Source of the DNA: Roseovarius carneus | GTDB lineage: Bacteria; Pseudomonadota; Alphaproteobacteria; Rhodobacterales; Rhodobacteraceae | Reading direction: 5' to 3' | Length of the DNA stretch: 64,000 bases | Assembly: GCF_020141465.1 (NCBI RefSeq) | Contig: NZ_JAHSPD010000001.1 | Span: forward strand, 2,834,374 to 2,898,373 | Shown here: piece after piece, positions 34,258 through 43,776 of the stretch | Layout: each line of letters begins with the position of its first letter | How positions within the stretch are numbered: the first letter of the stretch is position 1 | Program-made: the position numbers and the translations under genes | The notes under the pieces: model-generated | Databases searched by the model: none | Told to the model about the DNA's origin: nothing | What the model saw: the letters and a program-made list of their open reading frames with translations, nothing else

Positions 34258-35976
34258 ATGCCAGATCGCCCTACCTCCAAGCGTCCCAAACCATCCCGGC
34301 CGATCTCACCGCGCCCCGTGCGCCCCCTGCGCCCTGTGCCTGCGCATCTGCTTGACCAAGCCGTCCACGCCAAGCAGGACCCGATCAGCCGCCGGGAGTT
34401 TCTGGCCCAAGCCAGCAGCTTCGGGGCCTCCACAGCCGCCGCCTACGCAGCCCTCGGCCTGCCCGCCCCAGCGCAAGCGGATGAGCCTAGCGTGACGCAG
34501 GCCGATATGGCCATTGTGCGTATTCAGATGACTGTCCGCGCCCTGCGTGATCCGCGCCGGTATGACTGGTTTCAGGCTGCCAATGTTTCGCGCGGGTGGT
34601 TGGAATACCTTGTAAGCTATGAGAATGACGGCACATTTCGCGGCCAGCTTCTAGAAAGTTGGGAGATCAGCGATGACGCCACCCGCTATGTGCTGAACCT
34701 GCGCCCCGGCGTGCGTTGGAATGATGGCAACGCCTTTACCGCTGAGGATGTGATCCGCAACATTGCCCGCTGGTGCGAGCGGGATGTGCCGGGCAATTCG
34801 ATGGCCGGGCGGTTTGCAGTTCTTGTGGACCCGGCCACCGGACAGCTACGCGCGGGCGCTGTGATGCAAAGCGGCCCGGATCAGGTCACGCTCCGCCTGC
34901 CCCGGCCTGATATCTCGCTGATCGCGGGCATGGCTGATTATCCGGCGGCTATTGTGCCGGAAGGGTTCGATCCGGCCACCATGCTCGACGCCCCCATCGG
35001 CACGGGGCCGTACCTGCCGGAAATCGTGGAGCCGGGTGTGCGTGCCATCTTGGTGCGTAATGAGGACCATACGTGGTGGAACGCCGGGAAGGGCGCGTGG
35101 ATGCAAAGGATCGAGTTCATCGACACCGGCACCGATCCCTCCGCCGCCCTCACCGCTGCCAGGGCTGGCGAAATCGACATGACCCATTCCATCCAAGACC
35201 CTTTCATCGACGCGTTCGGCGCGCTGGACGGCTGGGATCAAAACGAGATCGACACCGCCGCCACAATCGTGATCCGGCCCAACCAACTGGCCGAGGTGGA
35301 CGGAGAGCGGCCCTATAGCGACCTGCGTGTGCGCCGCGCCCTGCAACTTGCCGTGAGCAATGAGGTGGTTCTGGAGCTTGGATACGGCAATCGCGGTGCT
35401 GTGGCCGAGAACCATCATATCGCACCTTTGCATCCCGAATATGCCCCCCTGCCCGCGCCACAATATGACCCTGCCGCCGCCCGCGCCCTGATGGCGGAGG
35501 CCGGGATGGCGGAGTTTGAGCATAATCTCATCTCGCTCGACGATGGCTGGCGGCGCGACACCTGCGACGCGGTGGCGGCCTTTTTGACCGATGCGGGCAT
35601 CAAGGTGCGCCGGACCATCCTGCCCGGACCGGAATATTGGGCCGGGTGGGCGCGGTTTGCTTATAGCTCCACCGATTGGGGCCACCGGCCCTTGGGCGTG
35701 CAGACCTATGCGCTGGCCTATCGCACGAATGAGGCGTGGAACGAGTTTGGCTGGTCGGATGCCGCGTTTGACGCCATGTTGGAGCAGGCTTTGGCCACGC
35801 TGGATATCGAAGTGCGGCGCAGGCTTATGGCGCAGCTACAGACCATGGTGCAGGATGCGGGCGTGACGGTGCAGCCCTATTGGCGCAGGCTCTACAACCA
35901 CACCCGCAAGGGGCTTGCGGGCGGCGCACATCACATCGGCTTCGAGATCCGCCCGGCCGAGCTGCGCTGGACCTGA
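34258..35976 (+). CDS. ABC transporter substrate-binding protein, family 5 (oligopeptide type), Tat-exported
   Basis: A 572-aa periplasmic binding protein. The N-terminus has an unusually long Pro/Arg-rich leader of about 43 residues and then a Tat motif SRREFL (44-49), a hydrophobic core, and the cleavage region PAQADE. The SBP_bac_5 fold is shown by LAESWEISDD-type segment (here LLESWEISDDATRYVLNLRPGVRW in parts) and WNDGNAFTAEDV. An AGGAGA ribosome-binding site precedes the ATG. No permease or ATPase genes adjoin it, so its transporter partners are elsewhere. Confidence 0.88.
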   Translation: MPDRPTSKRPKPSRPISPRPVRPLRPVPAHLLDQAVHAKQDPISRREFLAQASSFGASTAAAYAALGLPAPAQADEPSVTQADMAIVRIQMTVRALRDPRRYDWFQAANVSRGWLEYLVSYENDGTFRGQLLESWEISDDATRYVLNLRPGVRWNDGNAFTAEDVIRNIARWCERDVPGNSMAGRFAVLVDPATGQLRAGAVMQSGPDQVTLRLPRPDISLIAGMADYPAAIVPEGFDPATMLDAPIGTGPYLPEIVEPGVRAILVRNEDHTWWNAGKGAWMQRIEFIDTGTDPSAALTAARAGEIDMTHSIQDPFIDAFGALDGWDQNEIDTAATIVIRPNQLAEVDGERPYSDLRVRRALQLAVSNEVVLELGYGNRGAVAENHHIAPLHPEYAPLPAPQYDPAAARALMAEAGMAEFEHNLISLDDGWRRDTCDAVAAFLTDAGIKVRRTILPGPEYWAGWARFAYSSTDWGHRPLGVQTYALAYRTNEAWNEFGWSDAAFDAMLEQALATLDIEVRRRLMAQLQTMVQDAGVTVQPYWRRLYNHTRKGLAGGAHHIGFEIRPAELRWT

Positions 35977-36046
35977 GCACCTGTGCAGGGCAGCTGTGCA
36001 AAAGCCCCTCTTGCAGCCCTGCGGCAATCGGCATAGCCACGCGGCC

Positions 36047-37255
36047 ATGAGCACACCCAAGCCCCTCTCGATCGGTGAATTCGTCGTCCTTCTCGCCTTC
36101 ATGATCTCCATCGTGGCGCTGGCCACGGATATCATGCTGCCCGCGCTTGATCTGATCGGCGCAGAGCTTGGCGTCTCCAATCCCAATGATGTGCAATTCA
36201 TCGTCTCCGCGCTGTTCCTCGGCTTTGCCGTGGGTCAGGCCTTGGCAGGGCCGCTCTCGGACAGTTTTGGGCGCAAGCCAGTGATTTATGGTGGCTATGC
36301 GATCTTCCTTCTGGGCTGTGCCATGTCGCTGTGGGCCAGCACGTGGGAGATGATGATCGCGGGGCGGATCCTGCAAGGGGTCGGTGCGGCCAGCCCTCGG
36401 ATCGTGAGCCTTGCTCTGGTGCGCGATGGCTATGCGGGCCGCGAAATGGCACGGATCATGTCGGTGGTGATGGCGGTTTTCATTCTCGTTCCGTGCATAG
36501 CGCCCGCGCTGGGCGAAGGCGTTATCGCGCTGAGCGGGTGGCGCGCGACCTTTGGTGTGCTCATCGCACTTGCGGTGATTGCGGCCATCTGGTTCGCCGC
36601 GCGCCAGCCCGAGACGCTTTTGCCCAGCCTGCGCCGCCCGTTTCGCGCGGCAACCCTTGGCGCGGGTCTGCGCGAGGTGCTGCGCTCGCGCATCGCGATG
36701 GGCTACACTTTGGCCACGGGGCTGATCTTTGGCGCGTTTCTGGCCTATCTCAGCACGGCGCAGCAGATCTTTTCGATCACCTTTGATCGCGGTTCGCTCT
36801 TCGCGCTCTATTTCGCCATTGCGGCACTGGCAGTCGGGGCCGCGTCCTTGGTCAACTCTCTCTTGGTGATGCGCTTTGGAATGCGCCGCCTGTCAGTGTT
36901 GGCTGTGCTTGGGCTGAGCGCGCTATCGCTGGCCTTCTTGGGGCCGGTCTGGGCGGCAGATGGCCTGCCAGAGTTCTGGCTCTTCATGGGTTGGCTTTTG
37001 GCGTCATTCTTCTGCATCGGCATCCTCTTCGGCAATCTCAACGCCATAGCGCTTGAGCCTTTGGGTCATATCGCAGGGCTCGGCGCGGCGATGATCGGCA
37101 GCCTGTCAAATGTCATCTCCCTGCCCATAGCCTGGCTCATCGGGCAGCAATTCTCGGGCAGTGCGACGCCTTTGGTTGTGGGTTTTGCCGCCATGGGGAT
37201 CGCGGCCTTCGGCGCGATGTGCTGGGCCGAGCGCGGCATCCCGAGATACGGTTAA
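36047..37255 (+). CDS. MFS transporter, Bcr/CflA drug-efflux type
   Basis: A 402-aa protein with about twelve membrane helices. The motif-A loop reads GPLSDSFGRKPVIYGGY and a motif-C-like run is near AVFILVPCIAPALGEGV. The first helix, LLAFMISIVALATDIMLPAL, carries the ATD typical of Bcr/CflA proteins. The start at 36047 gives MSTPKPLSIGEF; the frame is open upstream into the preceding gene. The substrate is unknown. Confidence 0.88.
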   Translation: MSTPKPLSIGEFVVLLAFMISIVALATDIMLPALDLIGAELGVSNPNDVQFIVSALFLGFAVGQALAGPLSDSFGRKPVIYGGYAIFLLGCAMSLWASTWEMMIAGRILQGVGAASPRIVSLALVRDGYAGREMARIMSVVMAVFILVPCIAPALGEGVIALSGWRATFGVLIALAVIAAIWFAARQPETLLPSLRRPFRAATLGAGLREVLRSRIAMGYTLATGLIFGAFLAYLSTAQQIFSITFDRGSLFALYFAIAALAVGAASLVNSLLVMRFGMRRLSVLAVLGLSALSLAFLGPVWAADGLPEFWLFMGWLLASFFCIGILFGNLNAIALEPLGHIAGLGAAMIGSLSNVISLPIAWLIGQQFSGSATPLVVGFAAMGIAAFGAMCWAERGIPRYG

Positions 37256-37351
37256 TCCCGCGTTAGGGCGCGCGGTCTACCCTGCGCGTGCAATCTGGTG
37301 CATAACCCGGCCCGAACGCTTCCGACTCGCCCCAGCCAAGGACCTCAGACC

Positions 37352-38647
37352 ATGCATGATATCCGTGCGATCCGCGAAAACCCCGCCGCCTTCGACGCAG
37401 CCCTCACGCGCCGCCCTGGTGTGGCCCCCGTCTCGGGTGATATCCTCGCGCTGGACAGCGCCCGGCGCGGCAAGATCGCGGCCGCCGAGGCCGCTCAGGC
37501 CGAGCAGAACAAGGCCTCCAAGGAGGTGGGCGCGGCCAAAGCCAAGGGTGACGAGGCGGAATTCGAGCGACTTCGCGCCCTTGTCGGCGCGAAAAAGGCC
37601 GAGGTGGCCGAGATGCAGGCCAAGGCCAAAGCGCTGGATGTGCAGCTTGAAGAGATGCTGCTAAGCCTGCCCAACCTGCCTTTTGAGGACACGCCCGAGG
37701 GCGCGGATGAGGCCGACAATGTCGAGATGCGCCGCTGGGGCACGCCGGCAACCTTTGATTTCGCCCCCAAGGAGCATTTTGAGCTGCCCGGCGTCATGCC
37801 GGGCATGAATTTTGAATTGGCAGCCAAGCTGAGCGGCACGCGGTTCGTGGTCCTGCAAGGCGCCGTGGCGCGCATCCACAGGGCGCTCGCGCAATTCATG
37901 ATCGACACGCATGTGGACGAGAACGGGCTGGAGGAGACTTGGACGCCGGTTCTGGTGCGAGATGAGATGATGCTGGGCACCGGGCAATTGCCAAAATTCG
38001 GCGAGGACAGCTACCGCACCACAAATGGCTGGTGGCTCGTGCCCACGGCGGAGGTGACGCTGACCAACATCGCCAATGGCGAGACATGGGAGGAGGCCGC
38101 GCTGCCGCGCCGCTATGTGGCGCACACGCAATGCTTCCGCTCCGAGGCCGGAAGCGCCGGGCGCGACACCGCCGGGATGCTGCGCCAGCACCAGTTCGAG
38201 AAGGTGGAGATGGTCAGCCTGACCACCCCTGAGGCAAGCCGCGACGAGCTGGACCGCATGACCGGCTGCGCGGAAGGTATCTTGGAAAAGCTCGGCCTGC
38301 CCTATCGCACCATCGCGCTTTGCACCGGCGACATGGGCTTCGGCGCGCGGCGCACCCATGACATTGAGGTCTGGCTGCCGGGGCAGAACGCCTTCCGCGA
38401 GATAAGCTCCGTCTCCGTCTGCGGCGATTTCCAAGCCCGCCGGATGAATGCCCGCTTCAAGCCCGAGGCGGGGGGCAAGCCGCAATTCATGCACACGCTC
38501 AACGGCTCGGGGCTGGCGGTGGGGCGCTGCTTGATCGCAGTGCTGGAGAACGGGCAAAGCGCCGATGGGGGCGTGCGCCTGCCAGTGGTGCTGCACCCCT
38601 ATCTGGGCGGCAAGACGATGCTGCGCGCGGACGGTATGCTCGCTTAA
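37352..38647 (+). CDS. serS: Seryl-tRNA synthetase
   Basis: A 431-aa class II aminoacyl-tRNA synthetase. The N-terminal coiled-coil arm that binds tRNA(Ser) spans about residues 30-100. Motif 2 is [17 protein letters not shown] with QHQFEKVE, and motif 3 is [16 protein letters not shown]. An AAGGA ribosome-binding site precedes the ATG. Its TAA stop overlaps the stop of the convergent DUF2235 pseudogene by four bases. Confidence 0.96.
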   Translation: MHDIRAIRENPAAFDAALTRRPGVAPVSGDILALDSARRGKIAAAEAAQAEQNKASKEVGAAKAKGDEAEFERLRALVGAKKAEVAEMQAKAKALDVQLEEMLLSLPNLPFEDTPEGADEADNVEMRRWGTPATFDFAPKEHFELPGVMPGMNFELAAKLSGTRFVVLQGAVARIHRALAQFMIDTHVDENGLEETWTPVLVRDEMMLGTGQLPKFGEDSYRTTNGWWLVPTAEVTLTNIANGETWEEAALPRRYVAHTQCFRSEAGSAGRDTAGMLRQHQFEKVEMVSLTTPEASRDELDRMTGCAEGILEKLGLPYRTIALCTGDMGFGARRTHDIEVWLPGQNAFREISSVSVCGDFQARRMNARFKPEAGGKPQFMHTLNGSGLAVGRCLIAVLENGQSADGGVRLPVVLHPYLGGKTMLRADGMLA

Positions 38648-39094
38648 CGATCCGGCTGCTGCGGCCCCGGCCGCGGCGCGGGCGCCCCTGTAAAGAGGCT
38701 TCCGGGGCGATACTCGGGCCGCGCCTCGATCGGACCCTCTATCAGCGCACGTTTGCGGATCATCCCAGCAACCGACCGCGCGGTAAACGCGCCGCGTGAG
38801 AACCCGAAAAGGTAAATAGGGTCACCAGGCCGACAGGCGAGGCACAAGAACTGATAGGCTTGCTTCACCTTGGTATCGAGCCCCCAGCCAAACGCCCCGC
38901 CCGCCCCAACGGTTCACGAACCGCGCAAACGGGTCTTCAAACCGCCGATCCGTGCCGCTCCCCGCGAAATCGGCCACCACCTGCCCCGCCCTAGGATCAT
39001 TTACCAAGGTGCGGCTCAACGCGACAACATGGGTCGGCTCGACATTATCAGCCGCATTCCAGGTGCCATCGCAAAACACGGCAATACAGGTCAT
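38644..39094 (-). pseudogene. Frameshifted and truncated DUF2235 (alpha/beta hydrolase) gene
   Basis: The N-terminal half reads TCIAVFCDGTWNAADN...PTHVVALSRTL and the C-terminal half reads QAYQFLCLACRPGDPIYLFGFSRGAFTARS. Both are typical of DUF2235, which carries the Gly-x-Ser-x-Gly-like FSRGAF motif. They are in different frames. The shift falls in a G-rich homopolymer region (C-runs on the plus strand at 38894-38908). The product also stops soon after the Ser motif, about 150 residues in, whereas DUF2235 proteins are usually 300 aa or longer. It is therefore probably inactive. Confidence 0.8.
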
Positions 39095-39203
39095 CGCGCA
39101 ATCCTCCTTGCTGACCCTCCTTGGCAGTCCATCTTGACGGCGCGCCCAAAGCGCTAGAGTAAGGCTACGCCTAACGCCCCCTTCCCGTAAACGGTGGAAA
39201 CCC

Positions 39204-39899
39204 ATGCCATACCTTTTGCTCGCGATTACGCTTATCTTTGCCGCCTCGCCGTGGTTCGTCCCCGATTTTGGCGGGTTTGACGCGGGTCAGTTCCCAATTC
39301 CCCAAGACAACCCACCCGTACAGCCCGCAGGCTATGCCTTTGCGATCTGGGGCGTCATCTATCTGTGGCTGATCGTCGGAGCTGCCTTCGGCGCGCGGCG
39401 TCGCTTTAATGCGCCCGAATGGGCCGCCCTGCGCGCGCCGCTTCTGGTATCCGTGGGCATCGGTGCAGCATGGCTGCCCGTGGCGGTGATGAGCCCGGTC
39501 TGGGCCTCGGCGCTGATCTGGCTCATGTGGGCGGGGGCTGTCATGGCACTCTTGCGCACACCGGTGACGGACCGGATGTGGGCGCGCGGGCCGATCGGCC
39601 TCTACGCAGGCTGGTTGACGGCCGCGTCTTGTGTGTCAATCGGGCTCATGACCGCGGGCTACGGCGTCTTGCCACAAGTGCCAGCAGCCCTTTTGTCGAT
39701 CACAATCGCGCTGATCCTCGCCCTCTTGATCCAACGGCAGCGCCCCGATGCGCCCACCTTTCCGGCGGCGGTGATCTGGGCGCTGATCGGCGTCTGCGTC
39801 GCCAATATCGGCGGCTCAGTCGCGGTGCTGGCCCTCGCGGCGACCGGTGCCGCGACGCTCATGTTCACCATGGTTCAAAACATCAAGAATGGCCACTAA
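39204..39899 (+). CDS. TspO/MBR-related tryptophan-rich membrane protein
   Basis: A 231-aa protein with about seven hydrophobic helices. The segment PAGYAFAIWGVIYLWLIVGAAF resembles TspO/MBR-like proteins (proline, WGVIY), and many Trp residues lie at membrane edges. A GGTGGA ribosome-binding site precedes the ATG. True TspO proteins are shorter (about 150-170 aa, five helices), so this is a longer relative. The ligand is unknown. Confidence 0.7.
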   Translation: MPYLLLAITLIFAASPWFVPDFGGFDAGQFPIPQDNPPVQPAGYAFAIWGVIYLWLIVGAAFGARRRFNAPEWAALRAPLLVSVGIGAAWLPVAVMSPVWASALIWLMWAGAVMALLRTPVTDRMWARGPIGLYAGWLTAASCVSIGLMTAGYGVLPQVPAALLSITIALILALLIQRQRPDAPTFPAAVIWALIGVCVANIGGSVAVLALAATGAATLMFTMVQNIKNGH

Positions 39900-39938
39900 G
39901 GCCCTTCTTCTTAGCAAAAACACTCGAAATCCCGCCCC

Positions 39939-41393
39939 TCAGTCGCGGGGCGGTCGGCCCAGATGTTTGCGCAGCCGTGAGGGCGTCGTTTTCTTCTTGG
40001 CCTTGTAGGGGTTCTTGTCCGCCTGACTGCGCATATGCAGACGGATCGGCGTGCCAGGCATATCGAAATCCACGCGCAGCCCGTTCACGAGATAGCGTGA
40101 ATAGCTCTCGGGCAGTTTATCGGGGTGCGAGCACATCACGACAAATCCCGGTGGCCGCGTTTTGGCCTGCGTCATGTACCGCATCTTGATCCGCCGTCCG
40201 CCCGGTGCGGGGGGCGGGTGCGCCTCCAGCATGCCCGTGAGCCAGCGGTTGAGATGCGCCGTGGTCACGCGGCGGTTCCACACATCATAGGCTTTCTCCA
40301 CCGCCGCGCGCAGCCGATCGAGCCCCTTGCCCGTCTTGGCCGAGACCGTGACCAAAGGCGCGCCGCGCAGCTGTGGCAGGAGCCGCTCGAAGCTTTCGCG
40401 CAGATCGCGCAGCTTCTCCTGTTTTTCTTGCTCCAGATCCCATTTGTTGACCGCGACGACCACCGCGCGCCCCTCGCGCTCGGCAAGGTCTGCGATACGC
40501 AGGTCTTGCTGCTCAAACGGGATATCGGCATCCAGCAGCACAATCACCACTTCTGCAAATTTTACCGCACGCAGACCATCGCCCACACTCAGCTTTTCCA
40601 GCTTTTCCTGCACGCGCGCCTTTTTGCGCATGCCCGCCGTGTCAAAGACACGCATCGGCAAACCGTCCCAGTCAATCTGGAGCGAGATCGCATCGCGGGT
40701 GATCCCCGGCTCTGGCCCGGTCAGAAGGCGATCTTCGCCCAGTATCTTGTTGATCAGCGTTGATTTTCCGGCATTGGGCCGACCCACCACAGCCACCTGA
40801 AGGGGTTTTGATTTCGTGGGCACGCGCGGCCCTTCGGGGTCATCCTCGTCGATGGCCACATCCACATCGGGGGCCTCGGTCTTGGCCCGCTCGGCGAACG
40901 CATCGGACAGCGGCATGAGATGGCTGTAGAGATCATTGAGCCCTTCGCCATGCTCTGCCGAGAGGCGAATAGGCTCACCAAGGCCCAGCGCATAGGCCTC
41001 AATCACGCCCGCATCCGCGGCACTCCCCTCGCCCTTATTGGCGGCAAGGATCACGTGTTTTGCGCGCTTACGAAGGATTTCGGCAAATATCTCATCGGTG
41101 GGCGTGACGCCCGCCCGCGCATCAATCATGAAAAGGCAGATATCAGCCATATCCACAGCCCGCTCGGTCAGCTTTCGCATCCGGCCCTGAAGGCTTTCAT
41201 CCGTGGCCTCTTCCAGCCCCGCCGTGTCAATGACGGTAAAGCGCAGATCGCCCAGACGCGCCGCGCCCTCGCGCAGATCGCGTGTCACACCCGGCTGGTC
41301 ATCGACCAGTGCAAGGCGTTTGCCAACAAGGCGGTTGAACAGCGTGGATTTGCCCACATTCGGGCGGCCCACGATGGCGAGGGAGAAACTCAT
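39939..41393 (-). CDS. der: Ribosome biogenesis GTPase Der (EngA)
   Basis: A 484-aa protein with tandem GTPase domains, each with its own G1 motif: GRPNVGKST near residue 9 and GRPNAGKST near residue 204. A KH-like C-terminal domain ends in a basic tail ([16 protein letters not shown]). G3 motifs are DTAGLEE and DTAGMRKK, and G4 motifs include NKWD. It acts in 50S subunit assembly. It is last of the yfgM-bamB-der group, an order also found in Escherichia coli. Confidence 0.96.
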   Translation of the reverse strand: MSFSLAIVGRPNVGKSTLFNRLVGKRLALVDDQPGVTRDLREGAARLGDLRFTVIDTAGLEEATDESLQGRMRKLTERAVDMADICLFMIDARAGVTPTDEIFAEILRKRAKHVILAANKGEGSAADAGVIEAYALGLGEPIRLSAEHGEGLNDLYSHLMPLSDAFAERAKTEAPDVDVAIDEDDPEGPRVPTKSKPLQVAVVGRPNAGKSTLINKILGEDRLLTGPEPGITRDAISLQIDWDGLPMRVFDTAGMRKKARVQEKLEKLSVGDGLRAVKFAEVVIVLLDADIPFEQQDLRIADLAEREGRAVVVAVNKWDLEQEKQEKLRDLRESFERLLPQLRGAPLVTVSAKTGKGLDRLRAAVEKAYDVWNRRVTTAHLNRWLTGMLEAHPPPAPGGRRIKMRYMTQAKTRPPGFVVMCSHPDKLPESYSRYLVNGLRVDFDMPGTPIRLHMRSQADKNPYKAKKKTTPSRLRKHLGRPPRD

Positions 41394-41467
41394 GTCTTGG
41401 CTCCGGGCGCATTTGGTCCGCCAGGGTCAGGCGGACAGATCACGCCGCCTGATACAGCAAGCAGCGC

Positions 41468-42808
41468 CTAACGGAAAGCGTGAAGCGTGCCTTTGGTCGA
41501 CACCACGTAGAGCGTGCCACCCGCCACAACAGGGTTGGTTGTCGCACCGCCGGGCACTTCGATCTGGCGGCGCAGCGTGCCCGAGACCGGATCAAAGAAG
41601 CGCAAGAAGCCGTCATTGGAGGCGACGACAAGCTGCCCCCCCGCAAGAACCGGCCCGTGATGGGCGAAGACTTCGGCCTGACGGCGCGGGCGATCCTTGG
41701 TGAAGAAAGGCAGCTTCGCCCCCCAGACACGGCTGCCATCCTCGGCGCGCAGGCGCACAAGCTCGTTGCGGTCCGACACGAGGAACACAGCCTCATCCGT
41801 GGCCCATACGGGGCTCAGAGGCCCCTCATTGGCGGTCCAGATGCGCGCGCCATTGGCAAGGCGAAGGGCCACCATTCGGCCCGAGTGGTTGCCGACATAG
41901 AGCCTGTCACCCCGGATCACGGGATCGCCCGTGATATCCGCGATCGACGATTGCGCAAGCCCCTCACGGCGCCCGGCAATCTGTGCGTCCCAAAGACGCA
42001 AGCCACCTTGACGGAACGCACCCTGAACCTCGCCCGAGCCAAAAGCGAAGACGGCATATTTATCCGATACCGCCGGGGCCGGGCCGCCGTGGATGTTGTT
42101 CACATCCGGCGTGGCCGTCAGCCGCCAGGCGATGCGCCCAGTATCGGTGTCGAGGGCCCAGGCCGCTTCAGACCCAGCCACAATATAAACCAGCTTGCCA
42201 TTGACGGCAGGGCTAGCCGCGCCCGTCGCGCGCAGCTCTTGCATCCAAATCTCAGCGCCCGTGGCGGGATCAAGCGCGTGGATACGGCCAAAACCGGAGG
42301 ATACGAAAAGCTTTCCGTCGCCAAAGGCAATACCGCCGCCGCTGCCATCCTTGGGCGAGTCGTTGGCAGGCACGAGGCTGCGTGTCCAAAGCGTTGCCCC
42401 TGACGTGCTGACGGCTGTGACCTGTGCATTGGCGTCCATCGCAAAGACACGCCCGCCCGCCACGACCGGATCGGCCGTAATGCGGCTGCGTGCGCCATCA
42501 CCTTCACCTATGGAGGCCGACCAGATGAGACCGGGTGCCGACGACAGAGCGGGATGCGCCGGACGCGTGCCGGGTGAGCCGATACGCTGCGGCCAGTCTG
42601 CGTTGGTGGCAACAGCGGGCAGCCGCAGCTCTTCGGCAACGTTTGGCGCGCCCGATCCGGGCACTTGGCTTACCTCTGGCGCCGCAAGGTCAGAACTCAG
42701 CACTTCGCGGATGCCTTCACGCTCGCCCGTCAGCAGAGGATCGTCAGCCGCACATCCAGAGAGAACCGTCACGGCCGCAAGGCCCCAGATCATCGTATTC
42801 AGTTTCAC
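41468..42808 (-). CDS. bamB: PQQ-like beta-propeller lipoprotein, BamB-like
   Basis: A 446-aa lipoprotein. The signal ends in the lipobox VLSGC, with Cys as the lipidated residue. WD/PQQ-like repeats follow, with recurrent GDGKLFVSSGFGRIHALD, NGKLVYIVAGSEAAWALD and GDRLYVGNHSGRMVALR units, typical of a beta propeller. BamB is part of the outer-membrane protein assembly machine. The GTG at 42808 has a GAGGA ribosome-binding site and gives a normal lipoprotein leader, preferred over the frame to 42856. Confidence 0.88.
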   Translation of the reverse strand: MKLNTMIWGLAAVTVLSGCAADDPLLTGEREGIREVLSSDLAAPEVSQVPGSGAPNVAEELRLPAVATNADWPQRIGSPGTRPAHPALSSAPGLIWSASIGEGDGARSRITADPVVAGGRVFAMDANAQVTAVSTSGATLWTRSLVPANDSPKDGSGGGIAFGDGKLFVSSGFGRIHALDPATGAEIWMQELRATGAASPAVNGKLVYIVAGSEAAWALDTDTGRIAWRLTATPDVNNIHGGPAPAVSDKYAVFAFGSGEVQGAFRQGGLRLWDAQIAGRREGLAQSSIADITGDPVIRGDRLYVGNHSGRMVALRLANGARIWTANEGPLSPVWATDEAVFLVSDRNELVRLRAEDGSRVWGAKLPFFTKDRPRRQAEVFAHHGPVLAGGQLVVASNDGFLRFFDPVSGTLRRQIEVPGGATTNPVVAGGTLYVVSTKGTLHAFR

Positions 42809-42862
42809 CGGTCGATCCTCACTTTTCCCAAATCGCCTCTGCTTTGCGCGAGGCATGGCGGT

Positions 42863-43567
42863 TTATTCACCGCTCTGCGTGTCTGCACCGTTCAATTCCG
42901 TTGCGTCCAGCCCCTCGGGCAGGATCAATTCCCCGCCCAGAGCCACAATCACTTGTGTCGCCCGGCGGCGCAAGCCCGGCGTTGCTTCTGCATCAGCGGA
43001 GACTTGCTGCAAACGCGCAATCGCGCCCGCTATGTCGCCCGCGCCAATATCTATATAGGCAATCTGCTCTTCGGCCATCAACCGGACAACTCCGGTGCCG
43101 AGCGCCAGCCCGTCCAGCCGCTCGCGCCGCTCAGCGTCGCTCAGACCGCTGCCGTCGATCATTGCGGCCTTGAGCGTGGCGATCTGACGATAGATGGTCT
43201 GCACCTCCGCATCATCGGCCACTGTCAAAAGACGAGTGGCCGCGCCGGACGGGTCGCTTTCGAGCATCTCGGAGGCAGCCATCATGTCGATAATCGCGCG
43301 GCTTGCCGGCCCTTGCGCGTCAATCTCGCTTAGAGCAGCGCCGCGCTCTGCACGATCCTCAATCGTGATGGCGGCCAAAATCGTATCGCCCAGATCTTCG
43401 GCTGTCGCCCGCTCGCGCGCCTTGGTCCATTCGTTATAAGATGCACCGCCCACAATCAAAAAAACTGCCAGAACCGGGATCCAGCCATAGCGCTTTGCGT
43501 AGGAGAAAAGCCGCTCGCGGCGAACCTCGTCGGTCACCTCATTGATGAAACTGTCGCTATCGCTCAC
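42863..43567 (-). CDS. YfgM-like tetratricopeptide membrane protein
   Basis: 234 aa. A cytoplasmic N-terminus (SDSDSFINEVTDEVRRERLF) precedes one membrane helix (WIPVLAVFLIVGGASYNEW). A periplasmic, helical, TPR-like domain follows. Its position upstream of bamB and der matches yfgM in enterobacteria, which works with the SecYEG-associated chaperone network. I chose the GTG at 43567, which gives the conserved start and has upstream GAGGCGAGG. The exact function in this group is inferred. Confidence 0.82.
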   Translation of the reverse strand: MSDSDSFINEVTDEVRRERLFSYAKRYGWIPVLAVFLIVGGASYNEWTKARERATAEDLGDTILAAITIEDRAERGAALSEIDAQGPASRAIIDMMAASEMLESDPSGAATRLLTVADDAEVQTIYRQIATLKAAMIDGSGLSDAERRERLDGLALGTGVVRLMAEEQIAYIDIGAGDIAGAIARLQQVSADAEATPGLRRRATQVIVALGGELILPEGLDATELNGADTQSGE

Positions 43568-43689
43568 ACGCCTGCCTCGCCTCACGTTGGCCACTTTTTC
43601 CCCTCATAACGCGCTGCGGCTCTGGTGCCAAGGGCTGTGCTACGCCTCAGCGCATGTGCGACTTGAACTTTGGCCGCAAAAAGTTTAAT

Positions 43690-43707
43690 CTAAACTGGAT
43701 AGTTTAG
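43690..43707. promoter_or_regulatory. Inverted-repeat operator candidate upstream of the RND efflux operon
   Basis: CTAAACT (43690-43696), GGAT, AGTTTAG (43701-43707) form a perfect 7-bp palindrome about 70 bp before the adaptor start codon. Size and symmetry fit a TetR-family operator, which often controls RND pumps. No regulator gene lies next to it; the neighbour on the left is the divergent yfgM-like gene. Confidence 0.6.
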
Positions 43708-43776
43708 CGTATGCCGCTGTAGAGAATTTCAGGCGTTTGGTATCAAAATGCCCGAGTGCAGCGCGAAAGGTGCTTG

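Noticed and set aside
39932..39953. GC-rich hairpin overlapping the der stop codon
   Set aside because: CCGCCCC/GGGGCGG can pair but no U-tract follows directly; I did not list it as a terminator.
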